This document shows, one piece after another, positions 54,340-60,000 of a stretch of DNA of 60,000 bases (its first letter is position 1; every line of letters starts with the position of its first letter). Source of the DNA: Hydractinia symbiolongicarpus (lineage: Eukaryota; Cnidaria; Hydrozoa; Anthoathecata; Hydractiniidae); the NCBI RefSeq assembly GCF_029227915.1, contig NC_079888.1:4229001-4289000 (forward strand), in the 5' to 3' direction. The notes below the pieces were generated by a model that saw nothing but the letters and a program-made list of their open reading frames with translations, did no database searches and had not been told where the DNA came from. Made by a program: the position numbers and the translations under genes.

Positions 54340-54950
54340 GTTTGTGCAGTTTGTTTGTCCAGTTTGTTTTTCCAGTGTGGTTTTTAATATGACATTCCTT
54401 TCAATAAAAAGCTGCCCCCTTAGGCACATGCATACCCTAGGTCCGCCAGGCTGGAATTCGATGCTTTTATCTTCAGAATCAGCCAATTTTGTTTTGATAA
54501 CATGAAGAACAGCATTGTCCATGTCTTTTGTAATTTCTTGACTGCTGTTAACTTCGAGCAGACTTGACAGTGGTAGAAAATAACTTGGACTTGATGAACT
54601 GATGCATGATTTTTCATGATTTTTCTTTTCTAACACCTCATCGAATTTAAAGAGTAAACCACATTTTTTTTTCACATCTCATCTTTAACGTTTTGATTAA
54701 CTTTACGGTTTCAGTTGAAGGATGTATACTAGCAGGCAAATTGTTTTTGTTACAAGATGGGCATTTTGCATTTTGAAGTGTCTTCCCTTCAACATTTTTA
54801 ACCGTGCATTTTAAACAAAAGTGGTGTTCGCAAGGCGAAATAAGAACAGGCCTTTTCATAATGTTTTTGCAATAGTTGCATATGCAGAAAGACAACTGGA
54901 TTAATATCAGCCTCAAACGACTCTTTTTTTAAATCTATGTCCATTTAATC
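54340..54950 (-). pseudogene. RING-finger protein fragment
   Basis: Minus strand: an N-terminal MDIDLKKESFEADINPV, then in a shifted frame FCICNYCKNIMKRPVLISPC, EHHFCLKCT and AKCPSCNKNNLP: C-x2-C...C-x-H-x2-C-x2-C...C-x2-C, a C3HC4 RING. KTLKMRCEKKCGLLFKFDEV and LEKKNHEKSC follow, a second Cys/His pattern after the RING as in RAG1-like or TRAF-like proteins, and IEFQPGGPRVCM. Frameshifts lie near 54895 and 54665. RING domains recruit ubiquitin-charged E2 enzymes. It is cut at 54335 by the USP-LINE; the HECT fragment lies on the other side. Confidence 0.55.
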
Positions 54951-55028
54951 AGGTTTGTTATTTATAATCGTGTCTGAGACCTTTCTGTCCCAAATTGGGT
55001 GCTCTGCACTTTTTCCAGCACAAAGTAG

Positions 55029-55866
55029 GGGGGGGCACAAAGTAGCCGCGGCCTTTTTGACTAGGCATAAATTTAGATACACGTATGATTAAGCGCTAAA
55101 ATTTTGTGACTTTTCCTAACTTTTTATATTGCTTCTAATGAAAAAAAAAAATTTTGGAAAAATTTTGTGCTTTGCTGGGAGTATTGCTTTTTTTGGAATT
55201 TTGAAAACCGTTGACATTCATGTAAGAATGTTATAAGATGTTGTATTGGGTATATAATTATTTATTACTTGTATGTTGGTTACTAAGTGGTAACCAAGGT
55301 GTTGCTAAGGTGATATATGGTTACTAGGGACAAAAAGCAGACTAAATTTGAAGGAAATATCGATCCAGCAAATTGACGTCATTTCGGATCCCAATAACGT
55401 CATTGTATTGTTTTCCTTACCTCGATTATCTTTAAATGTCCTGTTCTACATATATGCCAAGTTTAATGACATGAGCAACAATATTTCTGGTAGAACGGGT
55501 CTTTTTATCTTTATCGTTAAAATAAGAATTTTTTGCCGAAATGACGTCATTTTTTATCCCAATGACGTCATTATAATTACTTTTTTCATGTGAAACACAT
55601 ATTTTGGTATTCATTTCACAAATCTACCAAGAATCAAGGCAATATCATTAGTAACACGCGAGAAATTAAAATGTACTGAAAAATTGGGAAAATTACCATT
55701 TTTCACATGTGTGAAGTCATTTCTAATCCCTATGACGTCATCAAATTATTTTTTTCTACCTGGATTGGGTTTGTACTAAAAAATTCTCCAATTGAGCCAA
55801 GTTTCATCACTTAAGCACAAGTGGTTCAGGATTTATGGCCCGCGGGCACTTTGTGCCTCCCCCCCT
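55029..55866. mobile_element. C-rich-ended MITE with TGACGTCA repeats
   Basis: The ends GGGGGGGCACAAAGTAGCCG and (inverted right end) GGGGGAGGCACAAAGTGCCC form about 27-bp inverted repeats. Inside, a ~167-bp unit is repeated three times (about 55373, 55541, 55706), each with one or two TGACGTCA or near-palindromes around ATCCCAAT. It shares GCCAAGTTT-type phrases with the MITE at 26684-27417. No coding capacity. Confidence 0.65.
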
Positions 55867-55910
55867 CCCCAGGGTTACAAGGGCCAAAAAAGCTCAGATA
55901 TAATAGGGGT

Positions 55911-56147
55911 AAGTGTGGACCAAACAAGAGACATGTGTTCCCAGCAACCCGGAACTTTTCCATACAACCTTTTTGAATGGAAGTATTAATGAAGTTTTTT
56001 TTCTTAATAATATGCGATTCTAACCGCTTGGAAATCAAACTAAAGAGGAGCTTTCCTTCAACATTCAGAAGAGATATGGGGCGAAAATCCTTTATGTTGG
56101 ATAGACAAGGTGTGTTGTTTTTAGGTATGTAGACTTCTGATGCAATT
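55911..56147 (-). pseudogene. USP-LINE copy 5, inverted RT segment
   Basis: Minus strand: ASEVYIPKNNTPCLSNIKDF, FRPISLLNVEGKLLFSLISK, RLESHIIKKKNFINTSIQKG, matching the RT start of the 35-kb copy. It abuts the sense 3' UTR at 56150, the arrangement made by twin priming. Confidence 0.8.
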
Positions 56148-56149
56148 TT

Positions 56150-56607
56150 AAAAAAAAAATATTAGGAGGGGGGGGGGGGTTGATCACACATGATCTTGTC
56201 TTTGGAGAGTAACGACTCCACTTATTACCTGAGTTAAAAACAAAGAATAGCACAGTTGAACAGAAAGTGGTTAAAGTTTACTTTAGGAAGATAGGGATGT
56301 CTAGTTTCTGCTGATTACCGTCCGCGGACCTCTTCGAAGTTAACCAGCTAGACATCCAGGGTACTTAGGTTCAGAAATATGGGTGGAAACTTACCTGCCC
56401 TTGGTTAAAGTTCTGTTCATCCTTTCAAATGTGTTGTTTCCTTTTTAATTTTTTATATATTTTTTAATTAAGTCCTTGTAAAAAGGGACAATTGTGCTTT
56501 TAGAGGCATTTTCTCTAGAGGAGTACAACCTTTAGCTTATTTTCAAAGACCTAACAGGTTGAGTTCATCATTGCGGTGGCTAGCCACCTCTTGGTAAATT
56601 ATTTTCT
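56150..56607 (+). mobile_element. USP-LINE copy 5, 3' UTR
   Basis: One hairpin unit (about 56164, after a run of G), the 10-bp stem (about 56294-56357, inner hairpin weakened to GAAGT), three terminal hairpins (CTAGAGG/CCTTTAG with a G-U wobble; GGTGG-CTAG-CCACC) and the 3' terminus at 56607. Confidence 0.85.
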
Positions 56608-56890
56608 TATCGTTGCCAATTTTTTTACAACCCAATGATTTTGTTGCTATGTGCTAAAAATCCATATAACCTTCTTTTTGTGAAATATACTATAAACAAA
56701 CAAAAAAAATCTATCAAAAAAGAGCTGTCAATTCAACAAGAAATATACCCGTAACATAAAAACCTTTTGAGACCTATCTTGACCTGCTAGTTTTTTTATG
56801 ACTTATATGAATATTCCATGACTGATGCCAAACTCATCGTTGAAATTTGCTTTCTTCTTACTTTCACAAACTGAAAGTCATTGGGACTAA
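56608..56890. other. AT-rich, nothing recognised
   Basis: No supported gene or repeat. Confidence 0.4.
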
Positions 56891-57343
56891 CTAAAGGAAA
56901 CTTTTTGTTGAGCGAGTCCTTATTTTTGACCTGATAATTTCTTCTCTATCATTCTCGTCGACCATTATTATCCCATTTGCGACAAGACTGTCCCACTTCA
57001 TAATTTCATTCTCCTGTTCTTCATCTTTTGAAAGAAAAGCAAACTCAATAGGTTTAGTTTTGTTTTTAACTGATCTCCTAACACTAGTGCTGGTAGTAGC
57101 TTTATTGGTCTTGATGTTTCTGTTGTTAATGCTGTATAGTTTTGTTGCCCCCAGTGTCTTGTTTCTGCTGTGACGATTAAAAACTCCACTGGAAGAACTT
57201 TGCTGCAACATAGCAGTTGCCCGCCAAACAGTTGAATGGAGACTCCTTTTCGTTTCAGTCTCATTTCTAAGAAGTTGACTAGCTTCTTCGAGCAGCTGAG
57301 CAACCCTTATGTTGTTGTATTCCCACGCCATCTTGGATTTCAT
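56891..57343 (-). CDS. Unknown 150-aa protein
   Basis: I do not recognise it. An intact frame of 150 codons from ATG 57343; a second ATG at 57331 (MAWEYNNIRV) sits in CAAGATGGCG, a YY1-type initiator context, and may be the real start. The N-terminal third looks helical (AQLLEEASQLLRNETETKRS). The middle is Ser/Asn/Lys-rich and basic (RNIKTNKATTSTSVRRSVKN), and the end is charged with an acidic patch (KDEEQENEIMKWDSL). No Cys/His cluster or membrane segment. It could be a first exon or a transposon accessory protein. It is upstream of, and on the same strand as, the RING and HECT fragments, but about 2 kb away. Confidence 0.4.
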   Translation of the reverse strand: MKSKMAWEYNNIRVAQLLEEASQLLRNETETKRSLHSTVWRATAMLQQSSSSGVFNRHSRNKTLGATKLYSINNRNIKTNKATTSTSVRRSVKNKTKPIEFAFLSKDEEQENEIMKWDSLVANGIIMVDENDREEIIRSKIRTRSTKSFL

Positions 57344-57404
57344 AAAAACATGAGATTGATTTAGAGCTTTCGTTGGCTGGGTGTGCCCGCTACTTCCAGT
57401 AGAC

Positions 57405-57545
57405 CGCGCTCGCCCCAGGAAGATTGAATATAAATTTGGAAGAATTGAATAGTTTTTGAAAGATTGAATGGTTTTTAAAGATTTAATGTTTTTTAGGATT
57501 GAATAGTTTTTTAGGATTAGTTTTTAGGATTGAATTGAATATAAA
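57405..57545. repeat. Degenerate GATTGAATAGTTTTT tandem repeat
   Basis: GATTGAATAGTTTTTNA-like words recur about six times with 20-25 bp spacing (for example AGATTGAATGGTTTTTAAAG and GGATTGAATAGTTTTTTAG). Imperfect, AT-rich. Confidence 0.7.
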
Positions 57546-58650
57546 TATTTACATTTTTCACCCAAAAAAGATTGCATTAAAACAAATAATAAAGATTGAA
57601 TATTGCTGCAAAAGGGCAGCTATAGTCGACGCAATGCCGACGCAAAACATTTGAAATGTATCTCACGTCAGCATTTTTAATGAAGGTGGGTATTTTATAG
57701 AAATATATTTTAGAGATACATTTTAACGCGGAAGAACAATTATGTATTGGGTAAAGTTTGGGTAAGGGATTACTCTAAAATAGCTCAGTTCTGCTTAGCT
57801 TGTGTACGAAGTAGAACAAGGCGTGTGATAAAGAGCACGCCCGAATTTCACATAGTGTGTGCGGAGGCGTGTGCGTGCGATTGCACGCCATTCATGTCAT
57901 CTTGCAGGAGTCCACGTATTTAATAGGTTTGACGAAATGTTTCAGTAACATTGCTATCCATGGTCAGAAGTCTTCATAAGATGTTGCACCACGCCTATGC
58001 AATGATATCATACATAAATAACACTATACATTCTGGATAAAATTTTAGGGTTACAGTTTTGCCTTGGTCCTCAAACTTTTCTGTCGTTATTGAAAACGAA
58101 ATGAAGAGGAATGTGTGAATACAAATATTGGCGAACATTGTGATTCTGTCCATTCAGCACAAACCAAGCTGTTAATTTTGTAGCTTGATTTGCGGCTCAC
58201 AGATTTTTCAGCCTAGTCTTGCTGAAAATAAACAATATGGTTATTAGGCAAGTGCACTGGTAGTCTATGGACAGCATGAGATTGCTTCTGGTGTGCTGAC
58301 ATACCTAGTCTAAAAACGTCTGTACCTTATCGTGATCAATACGTTCATTGATCTCAATGTTGGCACAATCATGACCTTTATAAATATATTTATAGAGAAA
58401 TGGGCTAGAGATACAATAATTTGAAAGTAAAATAAAAAGATTTGAACAAAACTTTAGACCGAGATATAACATTTTTAAAAAACTGCAAATAATAAAAAAA
58501 CATAAACTGACATGTAACAATGGTAGATCAAATTGACAACTTTATACCTTGGTTTATCTAAGTTCCAATTTAGATCTCTGTTAGATCCCTCTAAATAACC
58601 AGAATTCCTCAAATTCTACGGAAATAAAATATAACAATGACAATACTAGG
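57546..58650. other. No recognisable gene
   Basis: A GC-richer patch at 57820-57900 (GCACGCC / GTGCGTGCG words) stands out but codes for nothing visible. The open frame at 58305-58520 (-) is short and shows no motif. Confidence 0.35.
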
Positions 58651-58651
58651 C

Positions 58652-58890
58652 TTAAAGGAAATTAGATATAAAAGTGCTAGCTACATATATACTGGTCAAT
58701 GTCTTTTGATTTTGTACGAGGTTAGCTACCATAAAGGTCTTAAAAATAAAAAATCTTGCTTTGGTATATGCGTTATTAGTTATTATTTTTTTCTTCTTGG
58801 TCGTTACGCTATTTAACTTGTCAAACAAAACTTTTTGGTTTTCTAAAATTTGTTGATATTTTTCATTTAGATTGTCAATCATCAACGGTT
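58652..58890 (-). CDS. Possible exon with coiled coil (hypothetical)
   Basis: Minus strand ATG at 58885, DNLNEKYQQILENQKVLFDK, then KLNSVTTKKKK. The helical, heptad-like stretch resembles coils at the end of transposon-coded DNA-binding proteins, but the rest of the frame is low-complexity. Weak. Confidence 0.2.
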
Positions 58891-59227
58891 ATTGCTCTTG
58901 GTGCAGGTACTGAAAAAAAAAGGTTCTAGCTCAGCCTTGCTAACCCAATTATTACATGTTGGCAAAAAACTGCTGACGTGACGCAATTTGCCTGCTTCAC
59001 GTCGGCATGTTGTGTGATATGTTGTGATTTTACCTCAAGAACAATGGGCATGCAGTGCATACATAGGGGCAGAAAGTATAAACCTGTGTTGCCTTAAAAA
59101 GAGCATATGAAGCTAGGAATAATTTGTAGCTATATCACTGTGGCTTTGCTTTTTCTGCCCCCACAAAAGCACGTACATTTTGTAAATATTGGAAACTACT
59201 AGCCTATAAAAAGACAGCAATTATATA

Positions 59228-59578
59228 CTAGCTAACTAGAAGATATGAGTCAAAAATTAGAAAAACTTTTTTACCGGATAAATCTCCAAGTATATCATCC
59301 TCCTCACTTTTTTGCCTAGCCACTTTTCTTTTTAGTATAGGTGTTTTCCTTGGGCGAGGTTTAGGTTTTGGTGTGTTGTTTTCAGTGATGTTTCGACTGC
59401 GGTTCAACGACGACGATAGTGGAGAAGATAATGGTGTCGATTGTGTGTGGTGATCACTGCAATATCCTGAGTTACCACTTTCGTCTTCACTACAGCTGAG
59501 GAAAGCCAGTTTGCTTAATTTCTTACTTTTGCTCTTTTTGAATTTGAAGCAGACATGATTTAACTTTGCAGGCGCCAA
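59228..59578 (-). CDS. Possible Ser/Lys-rich exon (hypothetical)
   Basis: Minus-strand frame with basic N-terminal KFKKSKSKKLSKLAFL, an acidic/Ser patch (SCSEDESGNSGYCSD), a Ser/Pro stretch (STPLSSPLSSSLNRSRN) and a basic Pro/Arg segment (PKPKPRPRKTPILKRKV), reaching DDILGDLSG at a possible donor G-GTAAAA (59272). No ATG in frame near the start, so upstream sequence would have to be spliced in. A disordered nuclear protein is plausible; no family recognised. Confidence 0.3.
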   Translation of the reverse strand: MAPAKLNHVCFKFKKSKSKKLSKLAFLSCSEDESGNSGYCSDHHTQSTPLSSPLSSSLNRSRNITENNTPKPKPRPRKTPILKRKVARQKSEEDDILGDLSGKKVFLIFDSYLLVS

Positions 59579-60000
59579 CAGAAAAAGAAAGTCAGCATGG
59601 CCGTCAGCCAGCTTTTTGTATTGACTACGCTTTCGCGCTTTCTAGTTCTAGTCTCCTTTTTTATTATCAAAGGGTGTTTAAGTAATAATGTCATTATCTT
59701 TAAGACGAATTAATTCATATTGAGGCCAAAATGTTAATGCCAAGAACTACAAAAATAAAAGGAAAAATGAGCAGGGGCTCTATTGATTTATTTCATCAAG
59801 TAATTTGAATTATTATTCTTAAACATTGTAATTATTACCCCCGGTAAATTCTGTCCTAGATGCACAGAAAACCAGATGGCTACCCGCATTGTTTCGTTGC
59901 GCGCGTCTTCCGAACAAAGACCAAAAAAATGCTACCTAAAGCTATGTAATGCAAGTTCAACAGGAGGAAAGGGAAAGAAAGACTAAACAAGAATCTGCAA
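59579..60000. other. No recognisable gene
   Basis: Nothing supported in the last 420 bases. Confidence 0.4.

Overview
The window looks like AT-rich nuclear DNA of a non-bilaterian animal, most likely a cnidarian (hydrozoan-like). The grounds are the mix of mobile elements (Academ-type, Harbinger, Kolobok-like, hAT, THAP/DDE, clade CE protease element, CR1/Jockey-like LINE, RLE-type LINE), frequent TAGCTAG runs, TTTA/ATTC microsatellites and GT-AG introns. No conserved housekeeping gene was recognised. Almost all recognisable coding sequence is transposon-derived, so this is accessory, repeat-dense DNA. The species assignment is inference.

Layout. 1-1.5 kb: end of a Polinton-like element (clade CE protease, cut by the window edge, and a convergent unknown gene). 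1.66-1.93 kb: a 102-bp minisatellite. 6.2-8.6 kb: copy 1 of an RLE-type non-LTR retrotransposon that carries a ubiquitin-specific protease (USP) domain. 8.9-18.9 kb: two tandem copies of a ~5-kb unit, separated and bordered by TTTA microsatellites and with clustered CAATTTCGGGAAC motifs at both unit ends. 18.9-19.56 kb: a ~590-bp ATTC array at the 3' end of a minus-strand APE-type LINE (19.56-22.7 kb). 26.14-30.88 kb: an Academ-like transposon with inverted termini, a 10-bp target duplication, a DUF6589-type gene and a convergent RecQ-like helicase, both decayed. 31.3-32.2 kb: Kolobok-like transposase remains. 33.7-38.8 kb: two more copies of the USP-carrying LINE. 39.6-41.5 kb: a THAP/DDE transposase pseudogene split by a tRNA-derived SINE. 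42.3-44.5 kb: a Harbinger remnant riddled with insertions. 46.165-48.911 kb: an almost intact Harbinger element with perfect 27-bp termini and a TTA duplication. 49-50.6 kb: hAT pseudogene. 51.5-55 kb: RING and HECT fragments on the minus strand separated by a rearranged copy of the USP-LINE. 55-56.6 kb: a MITE with repeated TGACGTCA palindromes and a twin-primed USP-LINE copy. 56.9-59.6 kb: unassigned minus-strand open frames.

The most interesting system is the USP-LINE. Across its copies one polypeptide can be traced: reverse transcriptase, C2HC zinc knuckle, restriction-like endonuclease, Lys/Ser-rich linker, then a USP (peptidase C19) domain with Cys and His boxes. It is followed by a 3' UTR with tandem hairpin units, a 10-bp stem enclosing two hairpins, and three terminal hairpins, one of them with compensatory changes between copies. 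Ulp1- and OTU-type proteases are known in other LINE clades; I do not recall a USP fused to an RLE LINE. The second point is the Academ-like element, whose helicase, DUF6589 gene, termini and target duplication can all be seen together.
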